From the NCBI GenBank assembly GCA_947289115.1, contig CAMYPG010000004.1, positions 28,056 to 92,055 of the forward strand: a DNA stretch of 64,000 nucleotides. Direction: 5' to 3'. Source of the DNA: an uncultured Gardnerella sp. (GTDB taxonomy: Bacteria > Actinomycetota > Actinomycetes > Actinomycetales > Bifidobacteriaceae). Numbering within the stretch: position 1 is the first letter of the stretch; every line of letters begins with the position of its first letter. Shown here one piece after another: positions 16,922 through 26,779 of the stretch. Both the position numbers and the translations under genes were made by a program. The notes under the pieces are model-generated. The model made no database searches and was not told where the DNA came from. It saw nothing but the letters and a program-made list of their open reading frames with translations.

Positions 16922-18448
16922 ATGGCACGCAGATGGACGCCTCAGAGGTTTGTTGTAATGAGAAGAATACGCATCCTTGTATGCGTTTTGGCTCTTATTA
17001 TCTCAAGCACTGGGATTTTTACTCTTTCTGCGCGCAAATCTGTAGCTCTAATTGTCAATGGTAAAACAAGAATTGTAACAACCTATGCGTCTACTGCACA
17101 AAGACTTCTGCAGGAACAAAAAATACCCGTTAAAACGCATGATCAAGTTATTAGTACTTCGGGAGAAATTCTTGCAGATCACACAACTGTAACTGTTAGG
17201 AGCGCTTACCAAACTTCTGTAACAGTAGATGGCATAACAATACCATTTTGGACTGTTGCAACCAGCGTAGATCAACTAATTGGATTCTTCCAAGCAAATG
17301 CAGATCATGCTGCAAAAATCACAGTAAATTTGCAGAATATTTACGACAAACTCACTGGAGGATTGTCTATTAACAAAAAAGGACCTGTAGAGGTTATTTG
17401 CGATGGCAAATCTAGGATAGCGCCAGATGGAACACTTCCAGCAAGTTCTATTCTCGATTCTCTAGGAATCGTTTTGGGAAAAGAAGATAGAGTTACCGTA
17501 AGCGAAAATGGATCACAAACCGTATTACGCATTCTTCGCGTAACTCATGGAAAAGAATCTAGAAATGTCATCGTTCCTTTTAACACTAGAACGATAAATG
17601 ATCCAAATTTGCCATCTGGAGTGAGAGTTGTTAGACAATCTGGAATAAATGGCGAGCGAACAGATTTATACAATGTGACTTATGTTGATGGTAAAGCAGA
17701 AAGCTCTGTATTAATAAAACAAAACGTGATTACTCCTACAACAGATCAGATTGTTGCTGTAGGTAGCAAACCTAATTATCAAGCCCCTAAGCAGAATAAG
17801 CAAAGTAGTAACAACACTAACGGAAAGACTTCACAAAAACCTTCTAGCAATACTAATTTGAATAAAACTAACACTAAACAAGAAATAAAACCACAAGAAT
17901 CTAAAAAACCTTCTCAAAATAGTCAATCCCAACAAAGTGTGCAAAATTCTCAAAACCATAACAATAGTAATTCACAAAATCAGCATCAATCTAATGCGAA
18001 TAATCAGCAAAATCCTTCTTCCTCTTCTCAAACACAAGCACCTGCAGCATCACAGCCAGCATCACAAACGCCAGCTCCCGCTCCTGCAGCCCCACCAGCA
18101 CCTGCTCCACCAGCCAACAATCCCAATGGCATGGTTCACGCCACTCCTGAGCAAGCAAAGCTATATGCTCAAGCTGCATGTGCTCAAATTGGTTGGACTG
18201 GTGCAATGTGGGAAGATCTTGTTAATTTGTGGACAAGAGAATCTCACTGGCGTTGGAACGCAGAAAATAAAAGCTCTGGCGCATACGGAATACCACAATC
18301 TCTTCCAGCAAACAAAATGGCGAGCGCAGGAGCAAATTGGCACGAAGATGCATCAATACAAATAACGTGGGGAATTAATTACATTAAAAGCAAATACGGG
18401 AATCCTAGCGAAGCATGGAAGCATTCAGAAAAGTTTGGATGGTATTAA
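16922..18448 (+). CDS. Rpf-like cell-wall protein: DUF348, G5 and transglycosylase domain
   Basis: 508 residues, exported. A basic N-terminus and membrane segment (about 13-37) are followed by two or three DUF348 ubiquitin-like repeats (about 40-200) and a G5 domain (about 200-285). A long Asn/Gln/Ser then Ala/Pro linker (about 286-400) leads to a C-terminal lytic-transglycosylase-like domain. There WTRESHWRWNAENKSSGAYG carries the expected catalytic Glu, and GIPQSLPANKM is characteristic. Relatives are resuscitation-promoting-factor-type muralytic proteins that loosen peptidoglycan at division or regrowth. GAGG precedes the ATG. The stop codon lies in a 17-bp tandem duplication shared with the start region of rsmA, so the two genes are probably co-translated. 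Confidence 0.85.
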   Translation: MARRWTPQRFVVMRRIRILVCVLALIISSTGIFTLSARKSVALIVNGKTRIVTTYASTAQRLLQEQKIPVKTHDQVISTSGEILADHTTVTVRSAYQTSVTVDGITIPFWTVATSVDQLIGFFQANADHAAKITVNLQNIYDKLTGGLSINKKGPVEVICDGKSRIAPDGTLPASSILDSLGIVLGKEDRVTVSENGSQTVLRILRVTHGKESRNVIVPFNTRTINDPNLPSGVRVVRQSGINGERTDLYNVTYVDGKAESSVLIKQNVITPTTDQIVAVGSKPNYQAPKQNKQSSNNTNGKTSQKPSSNTNLNKTNTKQEIKPQESKKPSQNSQSQQSVQNSQNHNNSNSQNQHQSNANNQQNPSSSSQTQAPAASQPASQTPAPAPAAPPAPAPPANNPNGMVHATPEQAKLYAQAACAQIGWTGAMWEDLVNLWTRESHWRWNAENKSSGAYGIPQSLPANKMASAGANWHEDASIQITWGINYIKSKYGNPSEAWKHSEKFGWY

Positions 18449-18464
18449 AGTTTGGATGGTATTA
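18431..18464 (+). repeat. 17-bp tandem duplication across the Rpf-like stop and rsmA start
   Basis: AAGTTTGGATGGTATTA occurs at 18431-18447 and again at 18448-18464. The first copy encodes the last residues FGWY and most of the stop; the second supplies the GGATGG that seems to serve as the rsmA ribosome site. Confidence 0.9.
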
Positions 18465-18466
18465 AA

Positions 18467-19342
18467 TTGACACAAAATAATATTAGTGAGCAAGAAGGCT
18501 CTCTTCTTGGAGCCGCTGACATTCGTAGGATTGCAGCAGAAGAGGGTATTACTCCTACTAAAAAATTCGGTCAAAATTTCGTTATTGACCCTGGTACGGT
18601 TAAGAAAATCGTTACTGCGTCAAAAATTAATTCAAACGATTTTGTTATGGAAGTAGGCCCTGGTCTTGGCTCTCTTACACTTGCGATTCTTCAAGCTGGC
18701 GCAAATCTTACGGCTGTAGAAATAGATCCTCCGCTTGCTAAACGTTTGCCGAGTACCGTTAAAGAATTTATGCCTAACGCCTTAGAACGATTTAATGTGA
18801 TTCTTAAAGACGCGCTCGAATTAAACGCTCAAGACGTTCCCAATTTAGCAAATGCACAACACTTTACTCTTGTTGCTAATCTTCCTTATAACGTTGCAAC
18901 CCCTATTATTCTTACACTTCTTGAAAAGTTTAATAATCTTACAAGTTTCCTTGTAATGGTTCAAAAAGAGGTGGCAGATCGCCTCTGCGCTCAACCAGGC
19001 ACAAAAACATATGGAACTCCAAGTGTAAAGTTGGCTTGGTATGGCGAATCTCAAAAAGCTGGTTTAATTGGTAGAAATGTATTCTGGCCTGCTCCAAATG
19101 TTGATTCTGCTCTCGTTTATTTTGAAAGAAATAACGAGATAAGAGAAGATGAACAAGAGCGAGAAAAAGTGTTTAAAATTATTGATGCAGCGTTCCAACA
19201 GAGAAGAAAAACACTGCATTCTGCTCTTAAAGGCATTATTTCTAATGAATCGTACGATATTGCCGGAATAGACCCAACTAGGCGTGGAGAGACCCTTACA
19301 TGCGCAGAATTCTTGGCTCTTTATAAAGCTTCGCAGATATGA
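18467..19342 (+). CDS. rsmA: 16S rRNA dimethyladenosine transferase
   Basis: RsmA/KsgA adds two methyl groups to each of two adjacent adenines near the 3' end of 16S rRNA during small-subunit maturation. About 291 residues. Visible motifs are FGQNFVID near the N-terminus, SAM-binding EVGPGLGSLT, acidic VEIDPPL, and the target-base motif NLPYNVATP. The C-terminal helical domain ends FLALYK. There is no ATG; TTG at 18467 is chosen because GGATGG lies 6 bases before it. An in-frame TTG at 18452 inside the duplicated repeat would add five residues. It sits between the Rpf-like gene and the LytR_C gene, a common actinobacterial neighbourhood. Confidence 0.93.
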   Translation: MTQNNISEQEGSLLGAADIRRIAAEEGITPTKKFGQNFVIDPGTVKKIVTASKINSNDFVMEVGPGLGSLTLAILQAGANLTAVEIDPPLAKRLPSTVKEFMPNALERFNVILKDALELNAQDVPNLANAQHFTLVANLPYNVATPIILTLLEKFNNLTSFLVMVQKEVADRLCAQPGTKTYGTPSVKLAWYGESQKAGLIGRNVFWPAPNVDSALVYFERNNEIREDEQEREKVFKIIDAAFQQRRKTLHSALKGIISNESYDIAGIDPTRRGETLTCAEFLALYKASQI

Positions 19343-19483
19343 ATTATTTTTAAAAACACAGTCATACATAGTAAGTAAAATTGCTAGTATTGTTTTGTGT
19401 ATAAAACATTATGATTTATGCATAATTGCAAGTCTCGTACAATAAGATACGCAACAGAAACATAGTACAGATCGGAAGTTAGC

Positions 19484-20107
19484 ATGACGCAATTTTACGA
19501 CGAGCGGCTGGCGCGCAGAGAGTTCATGTATCAAAAGAAACGATTTGTACTTACTACTGTTGGAATTTGTGTTGGAGCAGCGTTTCTTCTTGCTGTTCTA
19601 GTGCAATGCCATGTATTTGGTATTGCTGCCCCTAAAACTCCAGAAATCGACCCAAATTATGGAGTTCAAGCGCCTTGCCCTACAAAAAATAAAGATGAGA
19701 ATAAGGCTACTTATATCGATAATCGTGCTGTTCCTATTCGAGTACTAAACGGAACAAAATTCCGTGGATTCGCAAGAGCGGTAGGAGAAGGACTACGAAA
19801 CCGCGGTTTTAACCTGATTGAAGTTGGAAATAGCGAAAAAAGTGTAAAACGCACAACAATCTACTTTGGTAAGAAATCAATTAATGAAGCTTATACTTTA
19901 GCTGCTAACTTTAAAGACGCTATTTTGCGAATGGACGATAGACAAGATAAGCTAATTGACGTGGTTTTAGGCGTAACATTCAACAATCTTAAACCTAAGA
20001 CTGATGTTCCTGCAGCAGGTGCAACAATAGTTGAAATAAAAGGATGCGCTGATTTTAACTCTATGAAAAATCTTCCAAAATCCGCAAATCATAATCCAGT
20101 TCAATAA
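19484..20107 (+). CDS. Membrane protein with LytR C-terminal domain
   Basis: 207 residues. One membrane segment (about 24-46) follows a short cytosolic part. The extracytoplasmic part has the LytR_C fold: VPIRVLNGTKFRGFA, GLRNRGF, and the helix-strand pattern up to VVLGVTFNNL. This domain occurs at the end of LytR-CpsA-Psr glycopolymer transferases and, as here, alone. The catalytic LCP domain is missing, so it may be an accessory cell-wall protein. GGAAG precedes the ATG. Function is inferred from domain only. Confidence 0.8.
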   Translation: MTQFYDERLARREFMYQKKRFVLTTVGICVGAAFLLAVLVQCHVFGIAAPKTPEIDPNYGVQAPCPTKNKDENKATYIDNRAVPIRVLNGTKFRGFARAVGEGLRNRGFNLIEVGNSEKSVKRTTIYFGKKSINEAYTLAANFKDAILRMDDRQDKLIDVVLGVTFNNLKPKTDVPAAGATIVEIKGCADFNSMKNLPKSANHNPVQ

Positions 20108-20166
20108 GTTTTATTCAACAACATGATGTTAAATAAAGCAAAATAAAGTTAGAATAATAAAACTTT

Positions 20167-20192
20167 ACTTATTTAAGCTACTTATTTAAGCT
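20167..20192 (-). repeat. 13-bp tandem duplication at the cca stop codon
   Basis: ACTTATTTAAGCT is present twice, at 20167-20179 and 20180-20192. On the reverse strand the upstream copy encodes the last residues SLNK and the stop spans the junction; the second copy is untranslated. Confidence 0.9.
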
Positions 20193-21647
20193 GGAATACC
20201 ATTTCTTTAATTCCTCAACAGCAATATCGTGATCTACTGGACCGTTATCAAGGCGATAATCCAACATATGCTTATATGCTTTACCAACAATAGGACCAGG
20301 TTTCAAATCAAGCAATTGCATAATCTCATTGCCATCTAGGTCTGGACGAATCGCGTTAAAATCTTCCTGCTTTTTAAGCTCTTTAACTCGCTCTTCCATC
20401 TCATCCATAGCTTGCTCAAACATCAGCGATTTACGCTTGTTCTGTGTAGTTGCATCCGCGCGGGTTAGACGATTTAATCTCTCATACAAGTGTCCTGAAT
20501 CCTTAACATATCTGCGTACAGCAGAATCAGTCCAAGGCTCGTCAACATATCCATGGAATCGCAAATGCAGATTCACAAGCTCGCTTACATCATCAATAAT
20601 ATGATGATCAAAATGAAGAGCTTTCATGCGTTTGCGAGTCATTTTAGCTCCAACAACATCATGATGGTGGAAACTTACTTTTCCGCCTTCTTCAAATTTT
20701 CTAGTACGAGGTTTGCCAATATCATGCAAAAGAGCAGCAAGTCTCAAAGTCAAATCGGGTCTAGGAACCGCGCCTTCGTTATCTGTTTCTAATGCTATTG
20801 CTCGTTCAAGAACCATCATTGTATGCTCAAAAACATCCTTATGCCTGTGATGTTCGTCAATTTCTAAGCGCAATGCAGGAATTTCTGGCAAAACCCTATC
20901 TGCAATACCAGACTCGACCATAGCTTCAATACCAGCACGAGGATTAGCAGAAAGCAGCATTTTTGTTATTTCATCGCGGACGCGCTCTGCAGAAACAATA
21001 TCCAACCTAGAAACCATATCTAAAATAGCTTCTGCAGTATTTGCTTCAATAGTGAAACCAAGTTGAGCAACAAAACGAACAGCACGCATCATTCTTAAAG
21101 GATCATCGTCAAAAGATTGACGAGGATCTACTGGAGTACGCAGAATACCTTTTGCTAAATCATTCGCTCCACCGAATGGATCTACAAATTCCAAATCTGG
21201 AACACGCAAAGCCATTGCGTTCACAGTAAAATCACGCCTAGAAAGATCACCTTCCAAAGTATCGCCATATTTTACTTCTGGTTTCCTAGAATCTGGCTCA
21301 TAGTCATCACATCGGTATGTTGTTATCTCGACTTTCACTTCTGTTCCGTCTTTTCTGCGACGCACAGCTCCAAGCGTGCCAAATTTTCGACCCATATCCC
21401 AAAAGCCATCGTGCCCCCAACTCCTAAGAATATGCTCAAATTCTTCTGGTTTGGCAGAAGTGCAAAAATCAAGATCGTGCGACGTTCTATGCAACAACAT
21501 GTCTCGTACAGGACCGCCTACAAGAGCCAGCTCATAATTATGTTTAGCGAATAATCTACCCAACTCCATGGCTTCAGGCCAAACTTCAAAGTTCACAGAC
21601 ACGCTTGGAAACACCCTTTCAACAAAAATCAAACTATATTCCAGCAT
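20178..21647 (-). CDS. cca: CCA tRNA nucleotidyltransferase
   Basis: Adds or repairs the 3' CCA end of tRNAs using CTP and ATP without a template; needed here because the tRNA-Thr in this window lacks an encoded CCA. About 489 residues. The polymerase-beta-like head has LVGGPVRD and the metal-binding DLDFCTS, followed by RRDFTVNAMA and the neck motif DPLRMMRAVRFVAQLGF. The C-terminal part is an HD-type domain with LLHDIGKP and HHHDVVGA, as in actinobacterial enzymes. I chose the ATG at 21647 (GGGG 8 bases upstream); a GTG at 21665 is possible and would overlap the divergent Nudix transcript. The gene is divergent from the Nudix gene. Confidence 0.93.
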   Translation of the reverse strand: MLEYSLIFVERVFPSVSVNFEVWPEAMELGRLFAKHNYELALVGGPVRDMLLHRTSHDLDFCTSAKPEEFEHILRSWGHDGFWDMGRKFGTLGAVRRRKDGTEVKVEITTYRCDDYEPDSRKPEVKYGDTLEGDLSRRDFTVNAMALRVPDLEFVDPFGGANDLAKGILRTPVDPRQSFDDDPLRMMRAVRFVAQLGFTIEANTAEAILDMVSRLDIVSAERVRDEITKMLLSANPRAGIEAMVESGIADRVLPEIPALRLEIDEHHRHKDVFEHTMMVLERAIALETDNEGAVPRPDLTLRLAALLHDIGKPRTRKFEEGGKVSFHHHDVVGAKMTRKRMKALHFDHHIIDDVSELVNLHLRFHGYVDEPWTDSAVRRYVKDSGHLYERLNRLTRADATTQNKRKSLMFEQAMDEMEERVKELKKQEDFNAIRPDLDGNEIMQLLDLKPGPIVGKAYKHMLDYRLDNGPVDHDIAVEELKKWYSSLNK

Positions 21648-21689
21648 ACCGTTACCCCAATGCACAGCGGATTGAGTAAGGTGGAGTGT

Positions 21690-22454
21690 ATGGTTACCCC
21701 AGCAGACTTAAGACGCATGCTCGCCAGAGCCTCGGATAATCATGCCCAAAATACGCCAGATATTCGAGTTACACCACTTGATATCGCTAGAATGAAAAGC
21801 AAAATACAGCCTCAACAGGCAGAAGAAGACGAGTCAATTTTCGTTGATATTTCAAGCTTTTCGAGCGATTATCACGTTGAAAATATTCATGTTGATATAA
21901 CGGAATCTCGCCAACAAATAACATCATTAGAGGCACCTTCTCCAGCTTTAATGCCTCAGAGAAGAGTTAACGACGGTCCTAAAACTTTTGCCTCTTTAGA
22001 TGCTCAAGACTTACCTATTGTGAGAGAATATTCCGCTGGAGGACTAGTTTTTGACACCCTTGGGCGTGTCGCGATTATAGCTCGTCATTCAAGAAGTGGG
22101 CATATGGAATGGTGCTTGCCGAAGGGTCATATAGAAAAAGGCGAAACTCCTCAGCAAACAGCTGTTAGGGAAATTCATGAGGAAACTGGAATTCTTGGAG
22201 AAGTAGTGGATTCTATTGCTACTATTGACTACTGGTTTACTGGAACAAGTCAACGTGTGCATAAGCTAGTTCATCATTTTGCTTTGAAATATGTTAGTGG
22301 AGAACTATCTGTTCTTGGAGATCCAGACCATGAGGCAGAAGATGCAATTTGGGTGGATTTCAAAGAGCTTAATGATGTTTTAAGCTATCCTAATGAACGC
22401 AAGATAGCGTGGATGTACGCTAAAAAGGCAAATAGGCGGTCTAATCGTGATTAA
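21690..22454 (+). CDS. Nudix hydrolase
   Basis: 254 residues. The first 115 or so are low-complexity and not conserved. The Nudix domain spans about 120-250, with the box GHIEKGETPQQ followed by REIHEETG. MutT-like members cleave nucleoside diphosphates linked to another group. The same gene always lies before murJ in related genomes, but its substrate is not known to me. The ATG at 21690 has a near-perfect AAGGTGGAG; an in-frame start at 21660 would overlap cca. It overlaps the next gene by 8 bases, so they form an operon. Confidence 0.88.
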   Translation: MVTPADLRRMLARASDNHAQNTPDIRVTPLDIARMKSKIQPQQAEEDESIFVDISSFSSDYHVENIHVDITESRQQITSLEAPSPALMPQRRVNDGPKTFASLDAQDLPIVREYSAGGLVFDTLGRVAIIARHSRSGHMEWCLPKGHIEKGETPQQTAVREIHEETGILGEVVDSIATIDYWFTGTSQRVHKLVHHFALKYVSGELSVLGDPDHEAEDAIWVDFKELNDVLSYPNERKIAWMYAKKANRRSNRD

Positions 22455-24870
22455 TGTGATTGATTTTGCAAACAACCAATTACGGGAGTTACAAAAAGTC
22501 ACTAATAAAATCGCCCGTAAAATGTTTTATTTTAAAAATCCTATTCAATTTTGTTTTAAATTTAGTATTACTTTAATTCTAGTAGTGCTTTCGCTTGTTA
22601 TTACACCACTTTATTATGTTTCAAATACGGCTTTTGCTTACGAATCATCGCAGAATACAAGCCATTTATCTAACGTTAATCAAGCTTCTGTAAAATATTA
22701 CGAATCTTATAATTCCAAGGATAAGGGTATTTCTTTACAAATAGTTAAATCAACTTCAATTCTTACAGACAAAAGCGGATACCATATAACCATTTTGGTT
22801 AAAAATACTGGTTCTCAAGATTTTCCAGATGGAAAAATTCAGGTTGCATTTAACCCTTGGTACACGTTTATGTCTAGGACTGATTTGCAAAAATGGAGTC
22901 AAGCCGAGTCCAGAATCCCTACTCCTCAGCTAATTGGCGAAGTTAGCGTTCCAGCGCTTGCTCGTGGCAAATCTTATAACGCGCAAATTGATGTTGACTC
23001 AAACAGCCCTAATCTTTCTAACATCCTTTATTGGGGGCCAAAGCCTCTTTCTGTAACGTATTCTTCATCGGATTTTAAACATTATTCTTCTGTAAAATCG
23101 TTTGTAACACGAGCAAATATTGGCGTTAAAAACATACAAACACCTCCGATTAATGTCACATTGCTTATTCCTATAGTCGCTAAAGCATCTGACTGGCGTT
23201 ATGAAATTAACAAGCAGAATATTTCTCCTTCGATGAATATTCCACCTAGCGAATCTAATATTGCTTCTAAAGAGGAATCTAAAGCAGATACTAAAAAAGA
23301 AAATTCGGACAAAACTAACACAAAAACGGTTGCTGGCGACTCTTCCCAAGTAAGCAAAGATTTAAACCAATTTAAAGACAATAGAAAAATAAGGTTAAGC
23401 AAAAAGAGCATAAAGCATATTGCTTCTTTGATATCTCTTGCACAAAAACATCCTCGATTACAAACGATAGCAGATTTAAATACTCTTAAATCTTCTGGAA
23501 TTAGCTTCACTCCTTCTGCATTTATGCAAAATAACGGTTTTGACATAAGTAAATATGCTGAAACAAGTAATTCTTCTTACTACCAATCATCTGGGATTGA
23601 CGCTGAGTCTTGGAGTGAAGAATCGTCAATTCCAAAAGATCATACAGGTAAAGCGCCAAAATTCGAGTCATACGCTTTTCAAACAGGCGGAAAATGGACC
23701 TTAAAGGCACTAGAACAGGCTAAAAGCAATGGTTATAAGACCGTTGTGGCAACAAACGGATTTGATGCTTTAGCGCACCGTTTTGCAGTTAAGAATGGTG
23801 TGTATGACGTTCAGACTTCTTTTGGAAACGTAAAAGTGCTTTCCTCGCAAGAAACTCTTAGTGATTTGGCAAACGAAAAACCAACAAGTAGTAAGTCAAC
23901 TGGCGAAAACACTAATGCTGGCAAACTAAACAGGATTATTGCTCAAAGCGCGTTTTATCAGATGGAACAACCGTATTCTTCAAGACACTTGCTTATAACA
24001 TTCCACCAAGATACGCCATCTTCTTATATCGATTCTGTTATAAGCAATTTGGAAAAATCTCCGTGGATTTCCCTGCTAGATTTAAGATCTTTATCTAACG
24101 CAAAATCTTTTTCTAAAGAATATCTTGGGTACAATCCAGTTCCTAAAGATAGTGCGATATCAAACGAATCTATAATCAATAGAAAGTCAATTCTAAATCA
24201 ACTATCTTCAGATAGAGAAAACATTAAACAGTTCATAAGTGATATTCTTGACCACGGTGAATTAAATAATCATCACGTTAATGAGTCAGATGTTCAATCT
24301 CTTGCAAAACAAAACGCAAAACTGAAAATTAACCAGAACAGCAATATTTGGAGTAAGAATCTTCTTAAACTTTTTGATGCTATGGCTCAACGAGAAGTAA
24401 ATGATAGTAGACCAAATAATGTTGATTCTAAAGGCACTCATAATCTATCCAAAATTTTAATTTCTGGAATACATATTATTCCTCCAAAAGATGTAACGCT
24501 TGTAAGCGAAACAGCAACAATGCCGATTACGATCAGCAATACTAATCCATACCCTGTTAGCGTATATCTTACTTCTTACACTAATTCAATGGAGATAGTA
24601 ACTCCTAGAAAAACTCCAGTTAAGATTGCTGCAAATAGTGAAACACAAGTTATTTTGCCACTTAGATCTACAACTTCTAGTAAAGCTAGAGCAATTTTCG
24701 GACTAGAAGATAGAAGCCATCGCGCTTTCTACAATCATAAAGAAACAATGATTACAAGCACGCTGCAAATCAGCGATAAAAGCGGTACGATTATTATAAT
24801 ATTTGCCTTCGCGCTTGGAATTTTAGGGCTTTGGAGGCAGTTCCACCGTAAAAAGGATCCAGACGAATGA
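22447..24870 (+). CDS. DUF6049 family secreted, membrane-anchored protein
   Basis: 807 residues. A signal-anchor lies at about 36-60 and a C-terminal membrane segment (IIIIFAFALGILGLW) at about 780-796, with a short basic tail. The bulk is extracytoplasmic, rich in Ser/Lys/Asn, with two beta-sandwich-like stretches (about 85-240 and 660-770). The family is known only from its place between the Nudix and murJ genes of Actinobacteria. The GTG start at 22447 follows AGGCGG and overlaps the Nudix gene. The stop overlaps the murJ start (ATGA). A role in peptidoglycan export or wall assembly is inferred from context alone. Confidence 0.75.
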   Translation: MINVIDFANNQLRELQKVTNKIARKMFYFKNPIQFCFKFSITLILVVLSLVITPLYYVSNTAFAYESSQNTSHLSNVNQASVKYYESYNSKDKGISLQIVKSTSILTDKSGYHITILVKNTGSQDFPDGKIQVAFNPWYTFMSRTDLQKWSQAESRIPTPQLIGEVSVPALARGKSYNAQIDVDSNSPNLSNILYWGPKPLSVTYSSSDFKHYSSVKSFVTRANIGVKNIQTPPINVTLLIPIVAKASDWRYEINKQNISPSMNIPPSESNIASKEESKADTKKENSDKTNTKTVAGDSSQVSKDLNQFKDNRKIRLSKKSIKHIASLISLAQKHPRLQTIADLNTLKSSGISFTPSAFMQNNGFDISKYAETSNSSYYQSSGIDAESWSEESSIPKDHTGKAPKFESYAFQTGGKWTLKALEQAKSNGYKTVVATNGFDALAHRFAVKNGVYDVQTSFGNVKVLSSQETLSDLANEKPTSSKSTGENTNAGKLNRIIAQSAFYQMEQPYSSRHLLITFHQDTPSSYIDSVISNLEKSPWISLLDLRSLSNAKSFSKEYLGYNPVPKDSAISNESIINRKSILNQLSSDRENIKQFISDILDHGELNNHHVNESDVQSLAKQNAKLKINQNSNIWSKNLLKLFDAMAQREVNDSRPNNVDSKGTHNLSKILISGIHIIPPKDVTLVSETATMPITISNTNPYPVSVYLTSYTNSMEIVTPRKTPVKIAANSETQVILPLRSTTSSKARAIFGLEDRSHRAFYNHKETMITSTLQISDKSGTIIIIFAFALGILGLWRQFHRKKDPDE

Positions 24871-26654
24871 ATTCAGTAGGCCGCAACTCAATCATAATGG
24901 CAAGCGGCACGGCAGCTTCAAGAATAACTGGTCAGGTTAGAACTATATTACTTGCTGCAGCCCTTGGTACTACAGGTCTAGCAGCTAATGCATATCAGGC
25001 TGGGTCCATGATTCCTCAGCTTATTTACACTCTTGTGTCTGGTGGCATTTTCAATGCTGTTTTAGTTCCACAAATCGTTAAAACTCTGGAAAAACAAGAT
25101 GCAAAAGATAGGTTAAATAAGCTTATAACCTTTGCGATTATTCTGCTTTTAGGCGTAACCGCTTTAATGGCAATTGCCACACCTGTTTTAACATGGCTCT
25201 ATGTTGGCTCAAACCAATCCATGATTGCTCTTACTAACGCTTTTACGTTATGGTGTATGCCTCAAATATTTTTCTATGGACTTTACACCGTGCTCGGTCA
25301 AGTTTTAGCCGCAAAAGGCAAGTTTGCAATGTATGCGTGGAGTTCCGTTGCAGCAAATATCGTCAGTTGCGTGGGCTTCGGCGTTTTTATTGCAATTTTT
25401 GGCAGAGCAAGCAGGCAGCCAGTGGGTTTTTGGAACAACACTACTATGCTTCTTACTGCAGGATTTTGGACTTTGGGTGTTGCAGCTCAGGCGCTTGTTT
25501 TATTTATTCCTCTTAGAAAAATCGGATTAAAATACAAACCAAGTTTCGGCATTAGCGGCATTGGTTTGCGTTCAATGGGCCCTGTTGCAGCATGGAGTTT
25601 TGCAATAGTGGCTGTTAGTCAGCTTTCTACAATGGCAACTACTCACATAACTACAAGCGCTCCTTCTGTAGCAGAAAAAACGTTGGGGTTAAGTCAATTT
25701 GATGTTGCTGGAAATGCTACTTTTCAAAACGCATACACAATGTTTATTCTTCCTTATTCGCTTATCGCTGTGTCGGTTGCTACCGCTGTTTTCCCTAAAA
25801 TTTCTAGATCAATAACAAACCATGATTTATCAACAGTTCGTGCAGATTTAAGCTCTTGTCTTAGAAATGTAAGCATTTTAATGTGCTTCTTTAGTGTTGC
25901 TTTTATTGTGATTCCAATGCCTATATCTTTGGCTCTTTTACCTTCAATCAGCATAAAAGAAGCGTATCTTATGGCAAATCCGCTTATGATGCTTTCGCTT
26001 GGATTGCCTTTATCTAGCGCGTATTTGATTATTCAACGCACATTCTACGCTTTTGAAGATGGCAAACATCCGTTTATGTTTTGTGCAGCACAATTATTTG
26101 TGGAACTTATTATTGTATTTTCTTGCATACAATTCCTTCCGCCAAACTATTGGGTTACCGCTTTAGCTGCAGCCGCATCTTTTAGTTATATTCTCACTTT
26201 TCCTTCGCTTGTTAAAATGATTAGATCTCGTTTTAACAACGATTTAGACGATAAGCAGCTTGTTATTACGCATCTAAAGGTGCTTGCAGCTTCTATAGTA
26301 TCTATTCTTGTTGGAATTTTGTTTAGAGAATTTATTTACAAATGGATTTCTTTAGATTCACCAAACCTCCATGGTGTTAGTCGTTGGTTGCTTGCGATTT
26401 TTGTTTGTGCAATTATCACCATTATTTTGGCGATTATTTACATATCTATCTTGTTACTTTTAAGAACGAGTGAACTGGCAGGTCTTATTAATCCAATTCT
26501 TAGAAGAATCGGTGTAAAACTGCCATTTTTGTTGAATCTTGAAAACATCAATAAAAGCAAGTTAAATAATAAACAGACTAATCATAGTGAAAATAATAAG
26601 AATGCACATACTAGGATTATTAGATCGAAAATAAATCAACACAGTGAGCGATAA
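24867..26654 (+). CDS. murJ: Lipid II flippase MurJ (MviN family)
   Basis: Flips lipid-linked peptidoglycan precursor across the cytoplasmic membrane. 595 residues with about 14 membrane segments. The MOP-superfamily N-terminus SGTAASRITGQVRTILLAAALGT is typical, as are GGIFNAVLVPQI and FALP-like loops. The C-terminal 45 residues are Asn/Lys-rich and cytosolic. In mycobacteria MviN carries a fused pseudokinase and an extracellular domain; here these form the next separate gene. The start overlaps the previous stop by four bases, so the two are translationally coupled. Confidence 0.93.
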   Translation: MNSVGRNSIIMASGTAASRITGQVRTILLAAALGTTGLAANAYQAGSMIPQLIYTLVSGGIFNAVLVPQIVKTLEKQDAKDRLNKLITFAIILLLGVTALMAIATPVLTWLYVGSNQSMIALTNAFTLWCMPQIFFYGLYTVLGQVLAAKGKFAMYAWSSVAANIVSCVGFGVFIAIFGRASRQPVGFWNNTTMLLTAGFWTLGVAAQALVLFIPLRKIGLKYKPSFGISGIGLRSMGPVAAWSFAIVAVSQLSTMATTHITTSAPSVAEKTLGLSQFDVAGNATFQNAYTMFILPYSLIAVSVATAVFPKISRSITNHDLSTVRADLSSCLRNVSILMCFFSVAFIVIPMPISLALLPSISIKEAYLMANPLMMLSLGLPLSSAYLIIQRTFYAFEDGKHPFMFCAAQLFVELIIVFSCIQFLPPNYWVTALAAAASFSYILTFPSLVKMIRSRFNNDLDDKQLVITHLKVLAASIVSILVGILFREFIYKWISLDSPNLHGVSRWLLAIFVCAIITIILAIIYISILLLLRTSELAGLINPILRRIGVKLPFLLNLENINKSKLNNKQTNHSENNKNAHTRIIRSKINQHSER

Positions 26655-26779
26655 TTAAATCAAGATAATTAAATGCAGTAACTCAGGGCGTTTCACTAGA
26701 TTCTACAGTTACAATAATTTGTGGGATTTATTATGTAACGCATTATTATTCATTACTCATGTAGGAAGACGGGGAGTAG

